Source: Scleromatobacter sp039920745 (lineage in GTDB: Bacteria > Pseudomonadota > Gammaproteobacteria > Burkholderiales > Burkholderiaceae_C). From it: DNA of 64,000 nt. Positions 17,101 through 25,851 of the stretch are shown piece by piece. Positions within the stretch are counted from its first letter, which is position 1, and every line of letters starts with the position of its first letter. The translations under genes were made by a program, and so were the position numbers. The DNA lies in NCBI GenBank assembly GCA_039920745.1, contig JBDSDD010000076.1:1-64000 (forward strand), given 5' to 3'. The notes beneath the pieces were generated by a model. It made no database searches, was not told the DNA's origin, and worked only from the letters and a program-made list of their open reading frames with translations.

Positions 17101-17194
17101 CGAACATAAAAGTTATTTATTATCAAAGACTTAGCAAATATACATAATCCTGTTTAGATGTTTCAACGTCGTCATTCTGAAATACATCCAGGCG
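17101..17194. other. AT-rich island between the M50-like gene and icd
   Basis: The 297-bp gap 17015-17311 contains a markedly AT-rich run, including AAAAGTTATTTATTATCAAA and ATATACATAAT. It lies upstream of the minus-strand membrane gene (start 17014) and downstream of the icd terminator. It could hold that gene's promoter or an AT-rich protein-binding site such as H-NS/MvaT. No coding frame fits. Confidence 0.45.
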
Positions 17195-17244
17195 CACTGC
17201 AGCGACGCAGCGGTCTGGGAAACGTCAGGTCGAAAAGCAATAAA

Positions 17245-17269
17245 CCCCAGTCGAATCAACGATCTGGGG
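17245..17269 (-). terminator. terminator of icd
   Basis: On the minus strand CCCCAG pairs with CTGGGG, continued inward by TCG/CGA after one bulged A. TTTATT follows. It lies 43 bp after the icd stop. Confidence 0.7.
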
Positions 17270-17311
17270 CCTATTGTTGAAGTGCTTTCGACGTCTCGAG
17301 ACGCCGCGCGA

Positions 17312-18565
<1,254 letters not shown>

Positions 18566-18623
18566 TGACTCTTGCTCCGCTTGTTCTGGTTTGAAGGGCA
18601 CCAAGGCGGGGCCCCGGGGAAAA

Positions 18624-18652
18624 ATAAATTCTAGTTCACAAATTTCTGTCAA
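18624..18652 (-). promoter_or_regulatory. candidate sigma-70 promoter of icd
   Basis: A perfect TTGACA at 18652-18647 (minus strand) is followed after 17 bases by ATTTAT, in an AT-rich patch of otherwise GC-rich DNA. It would start transcription about 50 bases before the icd ATG. The -10 box matches the consensus poorly. Confidence 0.5.
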
Positions 18653-18731
18653 CCGCTCGACAGTGGGATACGTTTGAGGGCTGCTACGCCCTGACGGGCA
18701 AGCAATTTCAACTTCTTCAAGGTACTTCAAA

Positions 18732-18893
18732 ATGACCAAGCTCCTCGCCGCCCTGATCATCTCCACCTTCGCTGTCGGCGCTTTCGCCGCTGACGCCGCT
18801 TCGGCTCCCGCTTCGGCTCCGGCCAAGAAGATGAAGGCCGAGCACAAGGCTGAGAAGAAGGCTCCGGCCGCTTCGGCCGCTGCTTCGAAGTAA
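18732..18893 (+). CDS. small secreted Ala/Lys-rich peptide (53 residues)
   Basis: This is a short gene that standard length cut-offs miss. It encodes a 53-residue protein with a textbook signal peptide, MTKLLAALIISTFAVGAFA, probably cut at residues 19-20. The mature part of about 33 residues consists almost only of Ala, Lys, Ser, Pro and Glu: short ASAPASAPAKK blocks, a charged KAEHKAEKK centre, and an Ala/Ser tail. It resembles small basic, Ala/Lys-rich exported peptides seen in other betaproteobacteria. Function is unknown; acid or envelope stress is only a guess. AAGG at 18719-18722 precedes the ATG. A perfect 12-bp terminator hairpin starts 51 bp after the stop, strong support for a real transcript. 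It is divergent from icd. Confidence 0.8.
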   Translation: MTKLLAALIISTFAVGAFAADAASAPASAPAKKMKAEHKAEKKAPAASAAASK

Positions 18894-18944
18894 ATCTTCG
18901 AACCTCTCTGAATCGCTTCGGTCCGCCGAAGCGCTTCGAGATGT

Positions 18945-18975
18945 GAAAACGCCCGGTCTCGTGCCGGGCGTTTTC
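18945..18975. terminator. strong bidirectional terminator
   Basis: The 12-bp perfect stem GAAAACGCCCGG/CCGGGCGTTTTC with a 7-base loop carries T runs on both strands. It ends the small peptide transcript (plus) and the minus-strand holC transcript (stop at 19049). Confidence 0.9.
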
Positions 18976-19048
18976 ATTGGCGGCTCCGTTTCGTCCGGAA
19001 CGTGAACCATGTCACCGAAACCCGGTGCAAGCCACGCAATAAGGCGCC

Positions 19049-19492
19049 TCAGGCGTCGCCACCCGGCGGTTTGGCCACGTGGCTGACGGCATGCCCCGCG
19101 CGCTCGTACTCGCGCCAGCGCAGGCGCCCTGCTTCGCGATGCTCGGGATCGAGTCCCACGATCGCGATCAGCCGGTCGAAGGCTGCGACCTCGCCCACCG
19201 CATGCCCGCCCAGCGATACGCCGATGCGGCAGGCCGCCGGTGCCGCCCCGTCCTTGACCAGCACGATGGGCGACAGCGCCAGCCGTTGCCCATCGCCAGC
19301 GTCGCGCGGGATCATGATGTGCGGCACGAACTCGATTTGCTCGAAGGTCCACAGCGCCTGGTCGAGGCGATCGAGCAGCGCCGGTTCGCCATGCACGGCT
19401 ACCCGAGCTCCCGACCGATACGCCTTGCGCAGCAGCCGGCACGCGTAATCCAGCGGATTCGCGATGCCGGTGTGGAAGGCAACGTCGGTCAT
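19049..19492 (-). CDS. holC: DNA polymerase III subunit chi
   Basis: Chi is part of the clamp-loader complex. It binds single-strand binding protein and, through psi, links SSB-coated lagging strand to the replisome. The protein has 147 residues, the usual size. The start MTDVAFHTGIANPLDYACRL and the following KAYRSGARV are typical of HolC, as is LWTFEQIEFVPHI near residue 60. The ATG at 19492 was chosen because residues encoded upstream lie inside the GC-rich repeat. pepA precedes it on the same strand with a 124-bp gap. In many proteobacteria holC follows pepA, so the pair is probably one transcription unit. Confidence 0.93.
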   Translation of the reverse strand: MTDVAFHTGIANPLDYACRLLRKAYRSGARVAVHGEPALLDRLDQALWTFEQIEFVPHIMIPRDAGDGQRLALSPIVLVKDGAAPAACRIGVSLGGHAVGEVAAFDRLIAIVGLDPEHREAGRLRWREYERAGHAVSHVAKPPGGDA

Positions 19493-19498
19493 GGATGG

Positions 19499-19538
19499 CC
19501 CCCACGCTCCTGCGGCGCTGCCCCCCGAGGGGGAGCTC
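19499..19538 (+). repeat. GC-rich palindromic repeat, copy 1
   Basis: This 40-bp element reads CCCCCACGCTCCT, a 4-base variable part, CGCTGCCCCCCGAGGGGGAG and CTC. It contains the palindrome CCCCC-(CGA)-GGGGG. A second copy lies at 53801-53841 in the opposite orientation. Both sit in gaps between same-strand genes, just upstream of a start codon (holC here). Confidence 0.75.
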
Positions 19539-19616
19539 GGTTCGGCTCGGGTGCGACCCTCGCTTCCCTGGTGCTTGGGTGGGCCTGCGGCCGGCAAACT
19601 TCGCCGCGCTTGCGCA

Positions 19617-21068
19617 CTACTTTGCTCGGGACATGACGAAGTGCGTCAACAGCGGCACCGGACGACCGGTCGCGCCCTTGGCAGCGCCGGAACGGTGCGC
19701 CGTGCCGGCGATGTCCAGGTGGGCCCACGGGAACTTGGCCGTGTAGCGCTGCAGGAACTTGGCCGCGGTGATGGAGCCGCCGGCGCGGCCGCCGATGTTG
19801 GCCATGTCCGCGAAGTTGCTCTTGAGGAGCTCGTCGTATTCGTCGTCCAGCGGCATGCGCCAGGCCGGATCCAGGCCGGCGGCCGAGGCGGCCAGCAAGT
19901 CGGCGGCGAGCGCATCGTCGGGCGAGAACAGGCCGCTGTTGTGGTTGCCGAGCGCGATGACGATGGCGCCGGTGAGCATGGCGATGTCGACGACGGCGGC
20001 CGGCTTGAAGCGCTCGGCGTAGGTCAGCGCGTCGCACAGGATCAGGCGCCCTTCGGCGTCCGTGTTCAGGATCTCGATGGTCTGGCCGGACATGCTGGTG
20101 ACGACGTCGCCCGGCTTGGTGGCCTTGCCCGACGGCATGTTGTCGCAGGTCGGGATCAGGCCGACCAGGTTGACCTTGAGCTTGAGTTCGGCGACGGCGC
20201 GCACGGTGCCCAGCACGCTGGCGGCGCCACACATGTCGTACTTCATCTCGTCCATCTCGGGACCCGGCTTCAGCGAGATGCCGCCGGTGTCGAACGTGAT
20301 GCCCTTGCCCACCAACACCACGGGCGCGTCCTTCTTGGCGCCGCCCAGGTACTTCATGACGATGAACTTGGGCGGCTCTTCCGAACCGCGCGCGACGGAC
20401 AGGAATGAACCCATGCCCAGCTTCTCGCAGGCCTTGCGATCGAGCACTTCGACTTCGAGGCCGTGCGTCTTGACCATGGCCAGCGCCTGCTCGCCCAGGA
20501 AGGTGGGCGTGGCGAAGTTGGCCGGCAGATTGGCGCATTCCTTGGCCAGGTTCATGCCGGAGACGATGGCTGCGCCGATGCCCAGGCCCGCCCTGGCGGT
20601 GGCCACGGCGGCCTTCGGGACGACGTAGGACACCTTGGCCAGCACCGGCGCCGGCGCGGCGCTGGGCTTGGTTTTCGTGTAGTGATACGTGGCGTCGCCG
20701 ACCGCGATGGCCAGCGCTTCGGCGTGCGCCGCGGTGGACTCGCCACCGATCACGGCCAGGTGCTTGGCGGGGCCGGCCTTGATGGCGCCCAGCGCCGAGG
20801 CGACGGCGGCCTTGAAGGCCTTGGGCGAGGTGTCGCGCGCGACAGCCAGCACGACACGGCCGGCCTTCACGCCGGCGAGGCGCGGCAGATACACCGAGCG
20901 GCCTGCCTTGCGTTCCAGGTCGCCGCCCTTGAGCGCATCGGCCAGGGCCGCGTCGATGACGCTGCCGTAGTGGGGCAAGTCACCATTGGCCGGCAGGACG
21001 ATGATCAGCGCGTCGGCGTTGATGCCCGCGACGCCCGCTTCAGGAAGAGCCAGAGTTTGGAAGTCCAT
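19617..21068 (-). CDS. pepA: leucyl aminopeptidase
   Basis: PepA is a cytosolic hexameric M17 aminopeptidase with two metal ions. In E. coli it also binds DNA in Xer recombination at cer and in carAB control. It has 483 residues. The N-terminal macro-like domain spans about 1-165. The catalytic domain has VGKGITFDTGGISLKPG, with the first metal ligands and the catalytic lysine, then the family signature NTDAEGRLIL near residue 340. The gene is divergent from lptF, with only 36 bp between the starts; this pair of divergent genes is conserved in proteobacteria. holC follows downstream. Confidence 0.97.
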   Translation of the reverse strand: MDFQTLALPEAGVAGINADALIIVLPANGDLPHYGSVIDAALADALKGGDLERKAGRSVYLPRLAGVKAGRVVLAVARDTSPKAFKAAVASALGAIKAGPAKHLAVIGGESTAAHAEALAIAVGDATYHYTKTKPSAAPAPVLAKVSYVVPKAAVATARAGLGIGAAIVSGMNLAKECANLPANFATPTFLGEQALAMVKTHGLEVEVLDRKACEKLGMGSFLSVARGSEEPPKFIVMKYLGGAKKDAPVVLVGKGITFDTGGISLKPGPEMDEMKYDMCGAASVLGTVRAVAELKLKVNLVGLIPTCDNMPSGKATKPGDVVTSMSGQTIEILNTDAEGRLILCDALTYAERFKPAAVVDIAMLTGAIVIALGNHNSGLFSPDDALAADLLAASAAGLDPAWRMPLDDEYDELLKSNFADMANIGGRAGGSITAAKFLQRYTAKFPWAHLDIAGTAHRSGAAKGATGRPVPLLTHFVMSRAK

Positions 21069-21104
21069 GGTGGGTACTTGTGTTCGATTGGAGATAATCG
21101 AGCG

Positions 21105-22208
21105 ATGTTATTCGATTCGACCGTCCGCAAGGAGTTGGCGCGCAGCTTTGGTGCGACGCTGATGGTGATCCTCACCATCTTCATGACCAACCTGGTCATC
21201 CGCACGCTGGGGCTGGCTGCCAACGGCGCCGTGGCCGCCCAGGACGTGGTGTTCATCTTCACGCTTCTCGCGCTGCAGACCCTGCCCACCATCCTGTCGC
21301 TGTCGCTGTTCATCGGCGTCATCCTCACGCTGGGGCGCATGTACCGCGAGAGCGAGATGGCAATCTGGTTCTCCAGCGGCATCGGCCTGGCGCGCTTCAT
21401 TCGCCCGGTGGTGTCGACGAGCTGGCCGGTGATCGTCCTGATCGGCATCCTGATGCTGTTCGTCTGGCCCTGGAGCTACACCCAGTACAACGACCTGCGC
21501 GCCCGTTTCGAGCAGCGCGCCGACGTGTTGCGCGCGTCGCCGGGCCAGTTCCAGGCGTCGGGCGACGGTCACCGCGTGTTCTTCGTCGAGAAGGCGGCCA
21601 GCGCCGCGAACGCGGGCGGCCGCAACGTGTTCATCATGAGCGACGCGGGCACGCGCGAATCGGTGGCGGTGTCGCAGTCCGGCAAGATCGAGAACATCGG
21701 CACCGACCGCTTCCTCGTGCTCGACTCGGGCCACATGGAACAGAACGACAAGACCTCCGGCGAGCATACGCACGTGGAGTTCAAGAACTACCGCGTCCAC
21801 GCTGGCACCAGCAGCGGGCCGCCGTCGGGCACGCCGTCGCCGCGCGCCGTCGACACCGTCGACCTGCTGCTGGGCGGCGGCCCCGCCTACATGGGCGAGC
21901 TCACCTGGCGCCTGGGCCTGGTGCTGGGTGCGACCAACCTGTTGTTCATGGGCATCAGCCTGTCGGCCGCCAACCCGCGGCGCGCCAGCAACTGGGGCCT
22001 GCTGTTCGCGGCGCTGGCTTTCGTCATCTACTACAACCTGCTCAACCTGACCCAGGCCTGGGTCGGCAGCGGCAAGGTCAACATCGTGGTTGCCCTCGTC
22101 GGGCTGCACGGCCTCGCTTTCCTGCTGGGGCTGGGCCTGATCTGGTGGCGCGAGCACGCCACGGTCATTCATCCGATGAAGCTGCTAGTGCGCCGGAGCG
22201 CCGCATGA
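21105..22208 (+). CDS. lptF: LPS export ABC transporter permease LptF
   Basis: LptF and LptG form the membrane part of the LptB2FG ABC transporter, which extracts lipopolysaccharide from the inner membrane and pushes it along the LptC-A-D bridge. The protein has 367 residues. Three N-terminal helices (about 15-115) and three C-terminal helices (about 265-360) flank a periplasmic beta-jellyroll domain of about 130 residues, which includes a Ser/Gly/Pro-rich loop near residue 240. The MYRESEMAIWFSSG segment after helix 2 is the coupling helix that touches LptB. The ATG at 21105 is 36 bp from the divergent pepA start. lptG overlaps its stop by 4 bp. Confidence 0.96.
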   Translation: MLFDSTVRKELARSFGATLMVILTIFMTNLVIRTLGLAANGAVAAQDVVFIFTLLALQTLPTILSLSLFIGVILTLGRMYRESEMAIWFSSGIGLARFIRPVVSTSWPVIVLIGILMLFVWPWSYTQYNDLRARFEQRADVLRASPGQFQASGDGHRVFFVEKAASAANAGGRNVFIMSDAGTRESVAVSQSGKIENIGTDRFLVLDSGHMEQNDKTSGEHTHVEFKNYRVHAGTSSGPPSGTPSPRAVDTVDLLLGGGPAYMGELTWRLGLVLGATNLLFMGISLSAANPRRASNWGLLFAALAFVIYYNLLNLTQAWVGSGKVNIVVALVGLHGLAFLLGLGLIWWREHATVIHPMKLLVRRSAA

Positions 22209-23326
22209 AGACCGTCCGCAACCTCCTCTACCGCGATGTGTTGTGGTCGGTGTTTTTCGTGACCATCTTCTTCATCGCGCTGTTCTTCTTCATCGACTTC
22301 GTCGACGAGATGAGCCGCGTCGGCCGCAACGGCTACACGATGGCCGCCGCCGCGCTGGCGACGCTGCTGGAACAGCCCGGCCACGTCTACGAGCTGTTTC
22401 CGATCGCCGTGCTGATCGGCACGATCTACTCGATGGCGCGGCTCGCACAGTCGTCCGAGTTCACGATCCTGCGCACCGCCGGCTTGGGGCCGGGCCGCGC
22501 GCTGAGCCTGCTGGGCGTCATCGGCCTGCTGTTCGCGCTGCTCACGTTCAGCCTCGGCGAGTTCGTGACCCCGCACAGCGAGCAGGCCGCGGCCTACCTC
22601 AAGGCCCGTTTCGGCATGGGCCTGGCGATCGGGCGCACCGGCGCCTGGCTCAAGGACAAGCGCTCCGATCCCGACGGCGAACGCAGCATCACCGTCAATG
22701 TGCGTGGCGTCGGCAAGGACGGCGAGCTCACTGGCGTGCGTATCTTCGAGATGGATCCCAACGGCCGCGAGCTGCGCAGCCTCACGGCCGAGCACGCCGT
22801 CGTTCCGCGCACCCGCACGATCCGCGAGTGGATGCTGCAGGACGTCACGGTGACCAACTGGATCCCCGGCACGGCCGCCAGTGCGCCACGCGTCGAGGAA
22901 CGCAAGCTGCCGCAGATGGCCTGGCCGACCCGGCTCGACGCGTCGGTCGCCGCGGCCGCGCTGCTGCCCGTGCAAAGCATGGGCGCCCTGGACCTGTGGC
23001 GCTACAGCACCCACCTGGCCGAACAGGAGCAGTCGACGCAGACCTACCGCCAGCAGTTCTGGAAGCGCGTTCTCTACCCGTTCGCCTGCTTCGTGATGGT
23101 GGCGCTCGCCCTGCCCTTCGCGTACCTGCACGCGCGGGCCGGCGGGGTCAGCGTGAAGGTGTTCGGCGGCATCATGCTGGGCATCAGCTTCGTGCTGCTG
23201 AACAACGTCGTCGGCCACCTGGGGTTGCTGCACGAGTGGACGCCGTGGATCGCCGCGTCGGTGCCCAGCGTGGTCTATCTGTTGATGTCGATGTCGGCGT
23301 TCGCGTGGCTGGTGAGGTATCGATGA
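22205..23326 (+). CDS. lptG: LPS export ABC transporter permease LptG
   Basis: This is the partner permease of LptF, with 373 residues and the same topology: N-terminal membrane helices (about 12-115, with VFFVTIFFIALFFFIDFVDE first), a periplasmic jellyroll domain, and three C-terminal helices. The coupling helix contains SEFTILRTAGLG. The start codon overlaps the lptF stop (ATGA), so their translation is coupled in a 1:1 ratio. The stop in turn overlaps the start of the CbiX-like gene by 4 bp. lptB is not in the window. Confidence 0.96.
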   Translation: MKTVRNLLYRDVLWSVFFVTIFFIALFFFIDFVDEMSRVGRNGYTMAAAALATLLEQPGHVYELFPIAVLIGTIYSMARLAQSSEFTILRTAGLGPGRALSLLGVIGLLFALLTFSLGEFVTPHSEQAAAYLKARFGMGLAIGRTGAWLKDKRSDPDGERSITVNVRGVGKDGELTGVRIFEMDPNGRELRSLTAEHAVVPRTRTIREWMLQDVTVTNWIPGTAASAPRVEERKLPQMAWPTRLDASVAAAALLPVQSMGALDLWRYSTHLAEQEQSTQTYRQQFWKRVLYPFACFVMVALALPFAYLHARAGGVSVKVFGGIMLGISFVLLNNVVGHLGLLHEWTPWIAASVPSVVYLLMSMSAFAWLVRYR

Positions 23327-23739
23327 CTGCACGTGGCTTGATCCTGCTGGCCCATGGCGCACGCGACCCCGCCTGGGCGACGCCGTTCGAGGCTGTGGTC
23401 GCGCGCGTGCGCGACCGGGCACCCGGAACGCGCGTGCGCCTCGCGTTCCTCGAACTGATGACGCCCAGCCTCGAAGAGGCCGCCAACGAACTGGTGGCGC
23501 TCGGTTGCCCGCGCATCGACGTCGTACCCGCCTTCCTGGGCATGGGCGGCCATGTGCGGCGCGACGTGCCGGCGCAGCTCGATCGCCTGAAGAGCGCGCA
23601 TCCCGATATCGCCTGGTCCCTGCATCAGGCGCTCGGCGAGACGGTGCACGTGATTTCCGCCCTCGCCGACGCCACGATCGACCTCGCCGAGCTGGGCATC
23701 GCTTCCGGCCATAGCCCCCTGGACGGAATCGCTACATGA
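23323..23739 (+). CDS. cbiX: CbiX-type sirohydrochlorin chelatase
   Basis: This is a small single-domain class II chelatase of 138 residues, which inserts Co or Fe into sirohydrochlorin. LILLAHGARDPAW near residues 6-18 carries the metal-binding His, and VVPAFLGMGGHVRRDVP near residue 64 carries the second His. The protein is overlapped by 4 bp with lptG before it and with the CysB-type regulator after it. Because its neighbour controls sulfur assimilation, and sulfite reductase needs siroheme, the likely job is iron insertion for siroheme rather than cobalt for B12. This is an inference: cobQ occurs 12 kb away, so cobalamin use cannot be excluded. Confidence 0.85.
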   Translation: MTARGLILLAHGARDPAWATPFEAVVARVRDRAPGTRVRLAFLELMTPSLEEAANELVALGCPRIDVVPAFLGMGGHVRRDVPAQLDRLKSAHPDIAWSLHQALGETVHVISALADATIDLAELGIASGHSPLDGIAT

Positions 23740-24680
23740 ACCTGCACCAGTTCCGTTTCGTGCAGGAGGCCGTGCGCCGCAACTTGAACCTGACCGAGAC
23801 CGCGAAGGCGCTGTTCACGTCCCAACCCGGCATTTCCAAGGCCATCCTCGAGCTCGAGGAAGAGCTGGGCATCGACCTGTTCGTGCGCCATGGCAAGCGG
23901 CTGCGTCGCGTCACCGAGCCCGGCCTGGAAGTGCTCAAGGCGATCGACGTGATCCTGCGCGAGGTCGCCAACATGAAGCGCATCGGCGAGGAGTATTCCA
24001 AGCAGGACGCCGGCACGCTGTCCATCGCCGCCACGCACACGCAGGCGCGCTACGTCCTGCCCGAGCCGGTGGCCCAGTTGCGCCGGCGCTTTCCCAAGGT
24101 GCAGGTGAGCCTGCACCAGGGCGCCCCGGAACAGGTCGTGCAGATGCTGCTGGACGGCACCGCCGACATCGGCCTCGCCACCGAGGCCTTGTCCGAGCCC
24201 GACGACCTGGTCTCGCTGCCCTGCTACGAGTGGGAGCACGTGATCGTGATGCGGGCCGAGCACCCGCTGGCCGCGGTCGACAAGATCACGCTGGAACAAC
24301 TCGCCGGCGAGACGCTGATCTCCTACCACCCGTCGTTCACCGGCCGCAAGCGCATCGACGCCGCGTTCGCGCAGCGCCGGCTCAAGCCCAACATCGCCCT
24401 CGAGGCGATCGACTCCGACGTCATCAAGACCTACGTCAAGTCGGGCCTGGGCGTGGGCATCGTCGCCGAGATGGCCGTGCGCGACGACCCACCCGGTGGC
24501 GAGCTGGTGAGCCGCCCCGCGGGCTACCTGTTCGGCAGCAACGTCACCCGCGTCGCGTTCCGCCGCGGCGCCTACCTGCGCGGCTACGTGCTGACCTTCG
24601 CCGAACTGCTGTCCGACCGCCTGACCCGACCGCTGCTGCTGCGCGCTCTCGGCGGCACGGGAGAGAACTATGACCTCTGA
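23736..24680 (+). CDS. cysB: CysB family LysR-type transcriptional regulator
   Basis: This LysR-type regulator of 314 residues belongs to the CysB/Cbl group, which activates sulfate assimilation when N-acetylserine signals sulfur shortage. The N-terminal winged HTH (about residues 3-60) has NLNLTETAKALFTSQPGISKAI, with the recognition helix, then LGIDLFVRHGKRL. The effector domain includes the CysB-type TTHTQARYVLP-like stretch, here ATHTQARYVLP at about 98-108, with the Thr that binds sulfate, and SDVIKTYVKSGLGVGI. It overlaps cbiX by 4 bp and the following aminotransferase by 11 bp, so it is coupled within the run. Autorepression is usual but no operator can be shown. Confidence 0.9.
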   Translation: MNLHQFRFVQEAVRRNLNLTETAKALFTSQPGISKAILELEEELGIDLFVRHGKRLRRVTEPGLEVLKAIDVILREVANMKRIGEEYSKQDAGTLSIAATHTQARYVLPEPVAQLRRRFPKVQVSLHQGAPEQVVQMLLDGTADIGLATEALSEPDDLVSLPCYEWEHVIVMRAEHPLAAVDKITLEQLAGETLISYHPSFTGRKRIDAAFAQRRLKPNIALEAIDSDVIKTYVKSGLGVGIVAEMAVRDDPPGGELVSRPAGYLFGSNVTRVAFRRGAYLRGYVLTFAELLSDRLTRPLLLRALGGTGENYDL

Positions 24681-25839
24681 CCTCCAGGAACTCGTCGGCG
24701 CGAGCCGGCTGCCCCGCGTCGGCACCACCATCTTCACCGTGATGTCCGCGCTGGCCGTCAAGGCCGGTGCGATCAACCTTGGCCAGGGTTTCCCGGATTT
24801 CGACTGCGATCCGGCCCTCGTCGACGCCGTCGCCGCCGCGATGCGCGCCGGCCACAACCAGTACCCGCCGATGACCGGCGTGCCGGCATTGCGCCAGGCG
24901 GTGTCCGACAAGGTGGCCCTGACCACCGGCCATCGCTACGACCCCGACACGGAGATCACGATCACCGCCGGCGCCACGCAAGGCATCCTGTCGACAGTGC
25001 TCGCCTTGGTGCACCCGGGCGACGAGGTGATCGTGCTGGAGCCATGCTACGACAGCTACGGCCCGTCGATCACGCTGGCCGGCGGCCACGCCGTCCGCGT
25101 GCCGCTGGGCCCCGGCACTTGGCGCCCGGACTTCGACGCGCTGGCGCAGGCGCTGTCGCCGCGCACACGGCTGGTCATCGTCAATACGCCGCACAATCCG
25201 AGCGGCACCGTCTGGACGGCCGCCGAACTGGCCCGCTTCGCGGCGCTGCTGGCGCCCACGCGGGCGCTGGTGCTGTCCGACGAGGTCTACGAGCACATGG
25301 TGTTCGACGGCGTCGCGCACGCGAGCGTCTCGGGCCTGGCGGAGCTGGCCCAGCGCAGCGTCGTCGTGTCGAGCTTCGGCAAGACTTTTCACGTCACCGG
25401 GTGGAAGGTCGGCTACGTCGCCGCGCCGGCCGTGCTGATGCGCGAGTTCCGCAAGGTGCACCAGTTCAACGTGTTCACGGTCAACGCGCCGATGCAGCAC
25501 GGGCTGGCCACGTTCCTGGCCGACGCATCGCACTGGCAGTCGCTGGCGCCGTTCTACCAGGCCAAGCGCGACCGCTTCCGGGACGGACTGGTGTCGACGG
25601 CGCTGACCGTGCTGCCCTGCGAGGGCACTTACTTCCAGTGCGTCGACTTTTCCGCCCTGTCCGACAAGACCGACCTGGCGTTCTGCGAATGGCTGGCCAC
25701 GGACGTGGGGGTGGCGGCGATCCCGATGTCGGCGTTCCACGACACAGCCCCCGACATGCGCGTGATCCGCTTTTGCTTCGCCAAGAAAGACGCGACGCTG
25801 GACGCGGCCTTGCACCGGCTGCAGGCGCTGCAGGCCTGA
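24670..25839 (+). CDS. PLP-dependent aminotransferase, methionine aminotransferase (YbdL) type
   Basis: This fold-type I class I/II aminotransferase of 389 residues closely resembles the YbdL/kynurenine aminotransferase group. That group transaminates methionine, aromatic amino acids and glutamine. Visible motifs: INLGQGFPDFDCDP near residue 35, ITAGATQGILST, VIVNTPHNPSGTVW, LSDEVYEHMVFDG, and VSSFGKTFHVTGWKVGY, where the Lys (about residue 238) binds PLP. The ATG overlaps the end of the cysB gene by 11 bp. Association with CysB fits a role in sulfur amino acid metabolism, for example methionine salvage. Substrate preference cannot be read from the sequence. Confidence 0.88.
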   Translation: MTSDLQELVGASRLPRVGTTIFTVMSALAVKAGAINLGQGFPDFDCDPALVDAVAAAMRAGHNQYPPMTGVPALRQAVSDKVALTTGHRYDPDTEITITAGATQGILSTVLALVHPGDEVIVLEPCYDSYGPSITLAGGHAVRVPLGPGTWRPDFDALAQALSPRTRLVIVNTPHNPSGTVWTAAELARFAALLAPTRALVLSDEVYEHMVFDGVAHASVSGLAELAQRSVVVSSFGKTFHVTGWKVGYVAAPAVLMREFRKVHQFNVFTVNAPMQHGLATFLADASHWQSLAPFYQAKRDRFRDGLVSTALTVLPCEGTYFQCVDFSALSDKTDLAFCEWLATDVGVAAIPMSAFHDTAPDMRVIRFCFAKKDATLDAALHRLQALQA

Positions 25840-25851
25840 AGCAGCCGACGC

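Noticed and set aside
15296..17134. A 612-residue plus-strand frame across the ParB-like and M50-like genes
   Set aside because: It crosses two real minus-strand genes and their gap, and has low-complexity Arg/Gln/His composition.
18566..18847. Extended N-terminus of icd by 94 residues
   Set aside because: The extension is antisense to the small secreted peptide gene and the icd promoter; known Icd proteins start at the ATG used.
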